13,786 nt of DNA from Clostridiales bacterium (GCA_012523875.1 JAAYSW010000006.1:1-13786); one strand, 5' to 3'. Shown: positions 5,902 to 13,556, counted from the stretch's first letter. Made by a program: numbers and translations. Notes: generated by a model from the sequence alone, not told the origin.

Positions 5902-7287
5902 CTATCTTCTTAATATTTTCTTTATCGTTATATTTAATTCATCTAAATTTAGCAAGCCGATTACTATACAACATGTAATTAGATATGCAGGTGTATATTT
6001 ATACTTGCCAAGAAGAACAATGCACATAATAAACAATGTTGTAAAATTTGAAGCTACCTTGAACCAATCAATCTTATAAGCAAGCATTTTTCTAGTATCA
6101 TAAACTCTTACGATAAAGCAAACACCATAGCTTATCATAGTTGAAAGAGCAGCACCCTGTATGCCAATCCTAGGGATTAAGAAAAAGTTCAATGCAACAT
6201 TTATTACGGCAGCTAGCAGGCTTGTCCATAACGAATGGCTAGTATTTTTTGTTGCAGAATAAATACTGCTCAAGAATTGGCATAGGCAGGACATTAGAAC
6301 ACCTATTATTAATAAAGGGGCGAAGATATATGCTCCTTGATAACCCCCTAGAAGCATTTTTGCAATTGGAATAAGAAAGAGCAGAACACCCGCTGAACCA
6401 ATATAGAGAATAGATTGATATGCATTAAAGACTGTAGAATAGAATTTTTTTGAATCCTCTGAATCAAATTCTGTAATAGCTGAAAGTTGCCATGCTTGAA
6501 AGAATATGGTGGAAATTATTGATATAAGTGTGGGTATTCTTGTTGCCATACTATATAATCCGTTTTCAGTATCACCAATCATAAATCTAATCATATATTT
6601 ATCGGATGCACTTACCACCCACCATAGGATAAATGTAGGAATCATTGGAATTGAATATCTTAACATTGTGGATAAGAGTTTTTTACTTATTAACTTAAAA
6701 TCAATGAATTCAACGTTTCCAGCAATTACTGCAATGAAAAGCGAGGACAAAATATCTGATAGGATTATAGAGAGAATATAACCCTCAACACCCATTTTAA
6801 ATACTACCATAAAAATTATATTAAATAAGAACAAATTAAATGTTGTTAGTATTCCATCGAAGGCGTATAATTTTAGATAACCCCTTGCTCTAATAAATTG
6901 CTGATTAATCATCCTAAAACCTGATGCAAAAATACAGAAATAAAGCAGTATAGTTCGCCCCTTTAGGTCGGGTATAAGATTAAGTAATGGTGCAAAGACT
7001 AAGAGAGAAGCGTTTCCTAATAATGCAACAAATATTCCCGCTGAATATACTTCATTGTTTTTATAATTTTTATCAAGGATAAATCTCAATATTGCCTCAT
7101 CAATGCTAAGTATGGCAAGTGGGACAAGCAAAAACGCTGTTGACGTAAAAATTTCGGATGCTGAAAATAACTCTGCTCCTAAAATATTTGTATAGAACCT
7201 GATTAACAGAAAGCTAAGTATTTTTGAACCAAAAGAACCTATGGATAAAATTATTGTATTCGATGCAAGTTTTTTATATTTATTCAT
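5902..7287 (-). CDS. Polysaccharide flippase-like membrane protein, MOP superfamily
   Basis: This 461-residue integral membrane protein has about 14 hydrophobic segments, spread from residue 10 to 447. It fits the polysaccharide-biosynthesis/Wzx-EpsK branch of the MOP (MATE-like) superfamily, which flips lipid-linked sugars or peptidoglycan precursors across the membrane. Family-like features are the N-terminal NTIILSIGSFGSKILSFLL with a following FYTNILGAE, the central DKYMIRFMIGDTENGLYSMATRIP (229-252) and GIQGAALSTMISYG (375-388). The substrate cannot be read. No glycosyltransferase genes lie nearby, as would be expected for an exopolysaccharide cluster, so a role in spore coat, wall or general envelope glycan is equally possible. 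AGGAG lies 6 nt before the ATG. An extended -10 promoter lies about 45 nt upstream, and deoD follows after 11 nt. Confidence 0.85.
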   Translation of the reverse strand: MNKYKKLASNTIILSIGSFGSKILSFLLIRFYTNILGAELFSASEIFTSTAFLLVPLAILSIDEAILRFILDKNYKNNEVYSAGIFVALLGNASLLVFAPLLNLIPDLKGRTILLYFCIFASGFRMINQQFIRARGYLKLYAFDGILTTFNLFLFNIIFMVVFKMGVEGYILSIILSDILSSLFIAVIAGNVEFIDFKLISKKLLSTMLRYSIPMIPTFILWWVVSASDKYMIRFMIGDTENGLYSMATRIPTLISIISTIFFQAWQLSAITEFDSEDSKKFYSTVFNAYQSILYIGSAGVLLFLIPIAKMLLGGYQGAYIFAPLLIIGVLMSCLCQFLSSIYSATKNTSHSLWTSLLAAVINVALNFFLIPRIGIQGAALSTMISYGVCFIVRVYDTRKMLAYKIDWFKVASNFTTLFIMCIVLLGKYKYTPAYLITCCIVIGLLNLDELNITIKKILRR

Positions 7288-7332
7288 GTCAACTCCTGTT
7301 TTCTAATATATGATTAAACATAGTACCCTTAT

Positions 7333-7341
7333 ATTATAACA
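7333..7341 (-). promoter_or_regulatory. Extended -10 promoter of the flippase/deoD unit
   Basis: Read on the minus strand this is TGTTATAAT, an extended -10 with a perfect TATAAT. The best -35 at 17 nt (7361-7356) is poor, as is common with extended -10 promoters. The expected start is about 7326, giving a leader of about 39 nt. Confidence 0.55.
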
Positions 7342-7366
7342 AATTTCAGCGTTAAATGAAATAGCT

Positions 7367-7380
7367 AAAAAAAATTTTTT
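7367..7380. other. A8-T6 tract between divergent promoters
   Basis: An uninterrupted run of eight A and six T lies midway between the divergent -10 boxes at 7333-7338 and 7409-7414. Such tracts curve DNA and can serve as UP elements. It is placed to affect both promoters, but function is inferred only. Confidence 0.35.
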
Positions 7381-7385
7381 AATTG

Positions 7386-7414
7386 TGGAAAATCTAAAGC
7401 ATCTATGTTATAAT
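7386..7414 (+). promoter_or_regulatory. Promoter of the 40-residue membrane peptide gene
   Basis: TGGAAA (7386-7391, 4 of 6 matches), a 17-nt spacer and TATAAT (7409-7414), with extended -10 TG at 7406-7407. The expected start is about 7421, giving a leader of about 52 nt. Confidence 0.55.
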
Positions 7415-7472
7415 AATAGTGGATAGCTTTTATATAAAAATTTTTTAAAGTATGGAATGTGAGGTTTTAAAA

Positions 7473-7595
7473 ATGAGAAAATTAGCTAAGATATTAATTA
7501 TTATATCCTCAATCATTGTTTTTTCAGCAGGCATTGCAACCTTGCTAAATTACTATAACAAAAACATTAAAAAACATTACTTTACAGTTAACTAA
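7473..7595 (+). CDS. Small single-pass membrane peptide, 40 residues, unknown function
   Basis: An ATG at 7473 opens a 40-codon frame ending in TAA (7593-7595). The peptide begins MRKLAKILIIISSIIVFSAG. It has a short basic N-terminus, one hydrophobic stretch (about 7-25) and a polar tail with several Asn, Lys and Tyr that ends HYFTVN. This predicts one transmembrane helix with the N-terminus inside. It could equally be a cleaved signal-type peptide, but no cleavage site is clear. GTGAGG (7459-7464) lies 8 nt before the ATG, and a good extended -10 promoter lies 60 nt further up. It stands alone between the divergent flippase promoter and the ilvE promoter, with no clear terminator after it. 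I recognise no family. The supporting evidence is the aligned promoter, ribosome site and membrane-type composition; chance remains possible at this length. Confidence 0.6.
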   Translation: MRKLAKILIIISSIIVFSAGIATLLNYYNKNIKKHYFTVN

Positions 7596-7621
7596 ATTAT
7601 ATTACATTTATTTTTTCATAG

Positions 7622-7650
7622 TTGCATTATACGACAAAATTTGTTATAAT
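7622..7650 (+). promoter_or_regulatory. Promoter of ilvE
   Basis: TTGCAT (7622-7627), a 17-nt spacer and TATAAT (7645-7650), with extended -10 TG at 7642-7643. The leader would be about 50 nt, too short for a T-box or leader-peptide attenuator. Confidence 0.6.
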
Positions 7651-7706
7651 ATTTTATATTAGTGTATGTATGCGTATTATAATATAATATAAAAGAGGTT
7701 TTGAAA

Positions 7707-8777
7707 ATGGAAAATATTAAAATTGAGCTTACCAAATCTCCTAAAGAGAAGCCAACCGATGAGCTTAGCTTGGGATTTGGAAAAAAATTTACTGACCATA
7801 TGTTTATTATGGACTATGACATTGATAAGGGATGGCATGATGCAAGAATAGTTCCCTATGGTCCACTAGAGCTAAGCCCAGCATCTATGTGCTTGCATTA
7901 TGGACAGGAAGTATTTGAGGGTATGAAAGCCTATCGTACTTCTGATGATAAAATTCAATTATTTAGACCTTTGGAAAACTTTAAAAGGCTTAACTCTTCA
8001 AATGATAGGCTCGTAATCCCACGTCTTGATGAGGAGTTAGCACTTAATTGCTTGATGGAATTGCTTAAAATTGAAAAGGATTGGGTTCCTTACACCGATG
8101 GTGCAGCATTATACATACGCCCTTTTATTATTGCTGTCGATCCGTTTTTGGGAGTTTCACCTTCTAAAAAATATATGTTCATTATAATTCTATCTCCATC
8201 GGGTGCATATTATTCATCAGGTCTTAATCCTGTTAATATTTATGTTGAGAATAACTATGTTCGTGCTGTTAGGGGTGGTATGGGAAATACAAAAACAGGT
8301 GGAAATTATGCTGCATCACTTATTGCACAACATAAGGCACAGAAACAAAATTATTCACAGGTTCTATGGCTTGATGGTGTTGAAAAAAAATATATTGAAG
8401 AAGTTGGAGCTATGAATATCTTCTTTGTAATAGATGGAGAAGTTATTACACCTGAACTGCAGGGTTCAATTCTTCCAGGGATTACAAGGAAGTCTGCAAT
8501 TGAAATTTGCCAAAGTTGGGGACTGAAGGTTACGGAAAGGAAGATTTCAATTCAAGAAATTGCTGATGCTTATGATACTGGTAAGTTAAATGAGATATTT
8601 GGTACAGGTACTGCCGCTGTTATTTCCCCTGTTGGTCATCTAAAATGGGGCGAAAAGGTTATGGAAATTAACGATAATAAAATCGGTGCTATATCACAGC
8701 GTTTATACGATACCCTAACTGGAATCCAGTGGGGCAAGATTGAAGATAGCTTCGATTGGACGGTTGAGGTTAAATAA
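7707..8777 (+). CDS. ilvE: Branched-chain amino acid aminotransferase
   Basis: This 356-residue, PLP-dependent class IV aminotransferase transfers the amino group between glutamate and the keto acids of valine, leucine and isoleucine. The length and motifs match the group II (eukaryote-like, BCAT) branch rather than the about 310-residue E. coli form. Motifs are LHYGQEVFEGMKAYR (63-77), ALYIRPF (134-140), GNTKTGGNYAASL (193-205) with PLP-binding Lys196, QVLWLDG (218-224), EEVGAMNIFFV (231-241), LQGSILPGITR (251-261) and GTGTAAVISPVG (299-310). The ATG at 7707 is chosen over a TTG at 7701 because GAGG (7695-7698) lies 8 nt from it. It is a single-gene unit with its own promoter and a strong terminator. 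No other branched-chain biosynthesis genes are in the window, so the enzyme may serve synthesis or degradation. Confidence 0.96.
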   Translation: MENIKIELTKSPKEKPTDELSLGFGKKFTDHMFIMDYDIDKGWHDARIVPYGPLELSPASMCLHYGQEVFEGMKAYRTSDDKIQLFRPLENFKRLNSSNDRLVIPRLDEELALNCLMELLKIEKDWVPYTDGAALYIRPFIIAVDPFLGVSPSKKYMFIIILSPSGAYYSSGLNPVNIYVENNYVRAVRGGMGNTKTGGNYAASLIAQHKAQKQNYSQVLWLDGVEKKYIEEVGAMNIFFVIDGEVITPELQGSILPGITRKSAIEICQSWGLKVTERKISIQEIADAYDTGKLNEIFGTGTAAVISPVGHLKWGEKVMEINDNKIGAISQRLYDTLTGIQWGKIEDSFDWTVEVK

Positions 8778-8796
8778 TACTTTACATAAGATTACG

Positions 8797-8836
8797 AAAA
8801 ACCATCACAGGAATGTTTCTTGTGATGGTTTTAATT
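8797..8836. terminator. Two-way intrinsic terminator between ilvE and the GH13 gene
   Basis: AAAACCATCACA (8798-8809) pairs with TGTGATGGTTTT (8821-8832). The stem extends inward through GGAA/TTCT with one wobble to a 3-nt loop, about 16 bp in all. The plus strand ends in TTTTAATTTT and the minus strand in TTTTT, so it can serve both convergent genes. Confidence 0.85.
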
Positions 8837-8842
8837 TTATAA

Positions 8843-10726
8843 CTATAATTCAACCTTTACTGCTGCATATCCATAAGGAGGTAATGTAATTAAATCATCT
8901 TCAATATCATCCTTATGGTCACCATGCAATAATTCAAATCTTTTATATTTAGATATAATCAATCTATCACGAGTGATTGTTTGTGGGCTATCAGAACGAT
9001 TAAGAAAAATAACTACTGCTTTTTTACGTTCAGACCTAGCCCTAGCAAAAACTAAAACATTTTCATCAAGAGTCAGGAAAATTAGCTTACCATCATGAAA
9101 AACCTTTGAGGATTTACGAATATCTATTAATTTCTTTGTGAAATCAATAAGTTCCCTATCTTCACGTCCCCAATTATAGCATTGCCTGTTAAATGGGTCC
9201 TTATAGCCCTGCATTCCTGATTCATCGCCATAATAGATACAGGGTACACCTGGTAAGAAGAATTGTAAAACCATAGCACATTTTAAGCGTGCCTTACCAA
9301 GATTATATTCATACTCTGTTAGATGGCGTTCGGCCATCCAATCCTTAGTTTTTCCAACGCTACTTTCACCACCGAGATTATTAATTGCACGCTCCGTATC
9401 ATGTGTTGAAACAAAGTTCATAAGTGTATCAATTGCTGGTTTTGGATAATTCTCAAGTATTGACATAACTTGAATTCTAAAATCAAAGACGCTCCCACCT
9501 TTAATATAATTAAGTATCGCATCCCTGAAAGGATAATTCATAACGGAATCAAGTTGGGAGCCGAGAAGGTAACGTCTTTTCACGCCATAGCTTTCCTTAC
9601 TTGAGGCATCCTCCCAAACTTCACCTATGATAAGCTTTGAATTGCCATGTTTCTTCACGCATTTATTGAGGTTATCAAGGAATTTATCGGGTAATTCGTC
9701 GGCTACATCAAGCCTATATCCTGCAACTCCCTGTTCAATCCAATAGTCAAGCACACCGCCATCACCACAAATAAATTCCGTATAGTTTTCATCATTTTCA
9801 TTTACATTGGGGAGGGTATCAATGCCCCACCATGATTCATATTCATCAGGAAATTTATTAAAGAAATACCATGAGCTATATTCACTATCCTGTGAATTAT
9901 ATGCACCAATTGAATCATATCTATTAAATTTATTAAAGTAAATGCTATCCGCACCTGTATGGGAGAAAACGCCATCTATGATGATATCTATACCCATTTC
10001 AGCTGCATGATTACAAAGCCTTTTAAACTCCTCATTCGTACCGAGCATAGGGTCAACTTTCATATAATCAGCAGTATTATAACGATGGTTTTCATGTGCC
10101 TCAAAAATAGGTGTCAAATAAATACAAGTTACACCCAGTTCAGATAGATAGGGTAATTTAGAGCGAATACCCTCTAAATCCCCACCAAAATAATCATTAT
10201 TCCATACTTTTCCATTTTGGTCAGGGCGATAATAGGGCATACCACCCCAATCATTTCGGATAATTCTATCCTTAGGCACGTCTTTATGTTCTTTTCCACT
10301 CTTGCAAAATCTATCGGGAAATATTTGATACATAACTCCACCTTTAATAAATTCAGGCGTAGAAAACTTGGAGGAGTAAACAGTCAATTGGAAAAGCTCC
10401 CCATCATTAAGGGTTGCATTATGCTTGGACACACTTTTAATATATCTTCTTGTGCCGTCAATTGTAAAGGCAAAATAATAATAATGTATTCCAATATGTT
10501 TTGGAACAAAGCTTGCCGTATAAGCAATACAATCGGATTCAACAGCAGTTTCTGTCATCGTAAGAAATCTTTCCTTAAAGCCCGTTCTGAATATAACCAT
10601 TACAGGTGGGAAATCTAGTTTCATATTCTGAGGGATTCTTATTGTAAAATCACAACATTGCCCATTTTTCATTGCACCAAAGCAAGATTTATATGTGCTA
10701 TCCCAACTGTCATAAATTTTTTTCAT
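8843..10726 (-). CDS. GH13 alpha-amylase-family glycoside hydrolase, cytoplasmic
   Basis: This 627-residue enzyme should hydrolyse alpha-1,4 and/or alpha-1,6 bonds of maltodextrin or glycogen (neopullulanase, alpha-glucosidase or debranching type). An N-terminal beta-sandwich (about 1-120) precedes the catalytic barrel, which opens with GGVMYQIFPDRF (129-140). The barrel shows DIIIDGVFSHTG (247-258), GYRLDVADE with nucleophile Asp340, IIGEVWED with acid/base Glu369 and FVSTHDTERAI with Asp443. A C-terminal beta-domain ends at YGYAAVKVEL. No signal peptide is present, so it acts inside the cell, as expected beside glgP. An ATG at 10792 is possible, but it would put the start in the intercistronic hairpin. 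The ATG at 10726 has GAGG (10743-10740) 13 nt upstream, while a TTG at 10732 has it at the ideal 7 nt, so the real start may be two codons longer. The subfamily cannot be fixed. Confidence 0.93.
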   Translation of the reverse strand: MKKIYDSWDSTYKSCFGAMKNGQCCDFTIRIPQNMKLDFPPVMVIFRTGFKERFLTMTETAVESDCIAYTASFVPKHIGIHYYYFAFTIDGTRRYIKSVSKHNATLNDGELFQLTVYSSKFSTPEFIKGGVMYQIFPDRFCKSGKEHKDVPKDRIIRNDWGGMPYYRPDQNGKVWNNDYFGGDLEGIRSKLPYLSELGVTCIYLTPIFEAHENHRYNTADYMKVDPMLGTNEEFKRLCNHAAEMGIDIIIDGVFSHTGADSIYFNKFNRYDSIGAYNSQDSEYSSWYFFNKFPDEYESWWGIDTLPNVNENDENYTEFICGDGGVLDYWIEQGVAGYRLDVADELPDKFLDNLNKCVKKHGNSKLIIGEVWEDASSKESYGVKRRYLLGSQLDSVMNYPFRDAILNYIKGGSVFDFRIQVMSILENYPKPAIDTLMNFVSTHDTERAINNLGGESSVGKTKDWMAERHLTEYEYNLGKARLKCAMVLQFFLPGVPCIYYGDESGMQGYKDPFNRQCYNWGREDRELIDFTKKLIDIRKSSKVFHDGKLIFLTLDENVLVFARARSERKKAVVIFLNRSDSPQTITRDRLIISKYKRFELLHGDHKDDIEDDLITLPPYGYAAVKVEL

Positions 10727-10764
10727 AAACAAATTAAAACCTCTTTGAAAAAGTATTTTATTTT

Positions 10765-10798
10765 TGATGGATGACGGAGAACACCCCATCATCCATCA
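10765..10798 (-). repeat. Intercistronic hairpin between glgP and the GH13 gene
   Basis: TGATGGATGA (10765-10774) and TCATCCATCA (10789-10798) form a perfect 10-bp stem with a 14-nt loop. It lies 20 nt past the glgP stop in the mRNA and 39 nt before the GH13 start. The transcript then continues with A-rich, not U-rich, sequence, so it is not a standard terminator. It may protect or partly separate the two messages. Confidence 0.7.
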
Positions 10799-10818
10799 TG
10801 CAATTTCTTATATTAAAA

Positions 10819-13215
10819 TTATAGTTTCCATATATCACGTGCATATTCGTTCACTGCTCTATCAGCGGAGAACACTCCAGCACCAGCTATATTATTTAAT
10901 GACATTTTAGCCCACTTTTCAGAATCTTTATAATATTTCGAGCAAAGTGCCTGAGCATTTCTATATGAATCAAAATCAGCAAGCACCATATATGGGTCTT
11001 GGGATTTAAGTGAATTTGCTACTTCTGCGAAAGTAAATCCATTAATTCCATGATATAGACGGTCAATAGCATTTTTAATAATTGGATTATTTGCATAATA
11101 CTCTTCAGGATTATAACCAGTTATTTTTCTTGCCTCAACTTCTTCAGCAGTCATGCCGAAAATTACGATATTATCATCACCAACAGCCTCTTTAATCTCA
11201 ACATTCGCTCCATCAAGAGTGCCGATGGTAATAGCACCATTCAGCATAAGTTTCATATTACCAGTACCTGAAGCCTCCGTACCAGCAAGTGAAATTTGTT
11301 CGGATAAATCACTAGCAGGCATTAATATTTCTGAAAGAGTAACCTTATAATCTTCTAAGAAACAAATTGACATCTTCTGTGATATCTTAGGATTTTTGCT
11401 TATCTCCTCGGAAATAGCCCAAATCATTTTTATAATCTGTTTAGCAAGATAATATCCAGGTGCAGCCTTAGCAGCGAAAATAAATGTTTTTGGAACATAA
11501 TCTGCATTGGGATTTTCGAGTAGATAGTTATAATCAGCAATAATATTAAGTGCATTTAGATGTTGGCGTTTGTATTCGTGAAGTCGTTTAACTTGCACAT
11601 CGAAAATGCTATCTGGGTCGATAACAAAATTATTTGATTGATTTATATATTTAATGAAAACTTCTTTATTATGACGCTTTATCTTCATCAGTTCTTCAAG
11701 GACATCCTTATCATTTTCAAAAACGCATAGTTTTTTAAGCTCAGTAGCATCCTTTAGGAACTTGTTACCAATCTTCTCTTTTAGGAATGAAGTGAGCTTT
11801 GGATTTGATTGATAAAGCCATCTTCTGTAAGCAATACCATTCGTAACATTTTTAAACTTAGTGGGTGAATCAACATATTCATCACTGAAAACATCTCTTT
11901 TAATGATTTCAGAGTGAAGGCTAGAAACACCATTTACGCTATGGCATGCTGCGACACAAATTGTAGCCATATGAATCTGGTTATCCTTAACAATGGACAT
12001 CCTAGAAGTTTTACAGCTATCCCCGCCATTATGCTCCATAAGCATTTGACAATAACGGTTGTTAATCTCAATAATAATTGTATAAATCCTTGGCACAATT
12101 CTTTTAACAAGATTTACATCCCATTTCTCAAGTGCTTCCGCCATAACTGTATGGTTAGTATAAGCAAAAGTATTTGAAACAATATGCCAAGCTTTTTCCC
12201 ATGAATACCCACAGTCATCAAGCAAAATTCTCATAAGCTCTGGAATTGCAAGTGTTGGGTGAGTATCATTAATGTGAATAGCGACTTTTTCGTGAAGGTT
12301 ATCAAGTGTTCCATAAACCGACATATGACTATTTACAATATCACCGATAGACGCCGCACACATAAAATACTGCTGACGTAGTCTTAGTGATTTTCCTTCA
12401 AGATGGTTATCATTTGGATATAATACTTTTGAAATTGCATTAGCAATGCTATTTTGACCTAAAGCCTTAGCATATTCGCCTTGATTAAACAATGCCATAT
12501 CAAAGCTAGGTGATTTAGCTGACCATAGTCTTAAAACAGATACTCCATCACTGTCATATCCAGAAACATATAAATCATAAGGTACAGCAATAACTGTATT
12601 ATAATTTACATGGTTAATATGATGGTACTGATTATCCCAATATTCTTGAAGTTCGCCTTCAAAATGTACTTCTATTGCCATCTCTGGCTTAGCATCAAGC
12701 CATACTTCGCCACCAGGAAGCCAATTATCAGGTAGTTCAGTCTGCCAACCATCTTCGAGCTTTTGCTTAAAGATTCCGTACTCATAGCAAATTGAATAAC
12801 CCGTAGCAGGGTGTGCCTGTGTAGCAAGAGCATCGAGGTAGCAAGCTGCTAGACGACCTAAACCGCCATTGCCAAGACCTGCATCAGGCTCACAGTCATA
12901 TATTCTGTTTAAATTAACGCCAAAATCCTTTAAGGCAGAGCGAACATCATCAACAATTTCAAGATTATATAGACTTGTTTTGAGTGAACGTCCCATCAAG
13001 AATTCCATCGAAAGATAGTAGACTTGCTTTTGCCCTAGTGAATGAGCGTTAGTGATAAAATGTTGTCTTTTTTCTTTAAGAATGTTCACAACAATAGTAG
13101 AGAGTGTTTTGTACACTTGCTTATCAGATGCCTCATCAGGTGAGATATTATAGTTTTTTTGTAGAGTTTCAGTGAATTGTTGTTTAATTGCCTCTTTGGT
13201 AATTTTTTTTGCCAT
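10819..13215 (-). CDS. glgP: Glycogen/maltodextrin phosphorylase
   Basis: GlgP cleaves terminal alpha-1,4 glucosyl units of glycogen or maltodextrin with phosphate, giving glucose-1-phosphate. The 798-residue length is normal for bacterial GT35 enzymes. Conserved stretches include QVYYLSMEFLMGRSL (65-79), EPDAGLGNGGLGRLAACYLD (109-128), VAIHINDTHPTLAIPELMR (311-329), VTNGIAYRRW (457-466), DVQVKRLHEYKRQHLN (539-554) and EASGTGNMKLMLNGAITIGT (647-666) with PLP-binding Lys655. Family knowledge places it in the cytoplasm as a PLP enzyme. The frame opens at an ATG at 13227, but that codon is only 2 nt from GGAGA. The ATG at 13215 has GGAG (13225-13222) at 6 nt and gives the natural MAKKITKE start. 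The GH13 gene follows 92 nt downstream. The leader can form a pseudoknot just before the start. Confidence 0.96.
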   Translation of the reverse strand: MAKKITKEAIKQQFTETLQKNYNISPDEASDKQVYKTLSTIVVNILKEKRQHFITNAHSLGQKQVYYLSMEFLMGRSLKTSLYNLEIVDDVRSALKDFGVNLNRIYDCEPDAGLGNGGLGRLAACYLDALATQAHPATGYSICYEYGIFKQKLEDGWQTELPDNWLPGGEVWLDAKPEMAIEVHFEGELQEYWDNQYHHINHVNYNTVIAVPYDLYVSGYDSDGVSVLRLWSAKSPSFDMALFNQGEYAKALGQNSIANAISKVLYPNDNHLEGKSLRLRQQYFMCAASIGDIVNSHMSVYGTLDNLHEKVAIHINDTHPTLAIPELMRILLDDCGYSWEKAWHIVSNTFAYTNHTVMAEALEKWDVNLVKRIVPRIYTIIIEINNRYCQMLMEHNGGDSCKTSRMSIVKDNQIHMATICVAACHSVNGVSSLHSEIIKRDVFSDEYVDSPTKFKNVTNGIAYRRWLYQSNPKLTSFLKEKIGNKFLKDATELKKLCVFENDKDVLEELMKIKRHNKEVFIKYINQSNNFVIDPDSIFDVQVKRLHEYKRQHLNALNIIADYNYLLENPNADYVPKTFIFAAKAAPGYYLAKQIIKMIWAISEEISKNPKISQKMSICFLEDYKVTLSEILMPASDLSEQISLAGTEASGTGNMKLMLNGAITIGTLDGANVEIKEAVGDDNIVIFGMTAEEVEARKITGYNPEEYYANNPIIKNAIDRLYHGINGFTFAEVANSLKSQDPYMVLADFDSYRNAQALCSKYYKDSEKWAKMSLNNIAGAGVFSADRAVNEYARDIWKL

Positions 13216-13230
13216 AGAAAGCTCCATTCT

Positions 13231-13276
13231 CCGACGAGTAAAATTCCAAACAGTTGAGCATTGCGTCGGCTGCTCA
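13231..13276 (-). promoter_or_regulatory. Candidate H-type pseudoknot in the glgP leader
   Basis: On the minus strand, TGAGCA (13276-13271) pairs with TGCTCA (13260-13255), enclosing a 10-nt loop. CCGACG inside that loop (13269-13264) is the exact complement of CGTCGG (13236-13231) downstream. The two 6-bp stems interleave with linkers of 1, 3 and 18 nt, a geometry that an H-type pseudoknot allows. The second stem ends 5 nt before the GGAG of glgP and overlaps the GGAG of the alternative upstream start. A role in controlling glgP translation is inferred. Confidence 0.45.
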
Positions 13277-13299
13277 GAAAAAACTTAGTTACATTTACT

Positions 13300-13328
13300 A
13301 TTATACAGGGTTTTGGAATTCATTTCAA
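13300..13328 (-). promoter_or_regulatory. Promoter of glgP and the GH13 gene
   Basis: On the minus strand, TTGAAA (13328-13323), a 17-nt spacer and TATAAT (13305-13300). The expected start is about 13293, giving a leader of about 78 nt before the ATG at 13215 that contains the pseudoknot candidate. Confidence 0.7.
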
Positions 13329-13556
13329 TAGTGTTTTTATACAAAAATACATGTTAATATGATAAGGATTGATAGAATATAATGAAATAATGGGGGTTTT
13401 TACACTTTAAGCCTAGTAGGTGGTGTTATTCTGTAACCTTATGGATATCATATTTTTGATTAGCTTATTATTTGAAATAATGTCCTTATTATTAGTTGTA
13501 TAATATATTAAGTTAGGGTTAAGTATATGGGATGCATAGAAATTATGAAAAACCTA
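13329..13556. other. Intergenic stretch between the glgP and ylxM promoters
   Basis: I see no convincing gene here. It holds a 15-bp perfect palindrome around a central G, ATTATTTGAAATAAT (13467-13481). It also holds a TATAAT at 13499-13504 without a well-spaced -35 (a TTGAAA at 13472-13477 is 21 nt away). A 20-codon hydrophobic frame from the ATG at 13441 has no ribosome site and is not called. Confidence 0.5.

Noticed and set aside
7596..7706. T-box or leader-peptide attenuator before ilvE
   Set aside because: The leader after the predicted promoter is only about 50 nt, with no terminator hairpin, no T-box-like sequence and no branched-chain-rich peptide.
10217..10618. 133-residue plus-strand open frame inside the GH13 gene
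   Set aside because: The minus strand encodes an intact GH13 domain here; the opposite frame has no family features or ribosome site.
10765..10798. Hairpin after glgP read as an intrinsic terminator
   Set aside because: The sequence after the stem is A-rich in the transcript, with no U run on either strand, so it is listed only as a hairpin.
13441..13503. 20-codon hydrophobic frame MDIIFLISLL...
   Set aside because: No Shine-Dalgarno sequence or promoter fits it, and short hydrophobic frames are common in AT-rich intergenic DNA.
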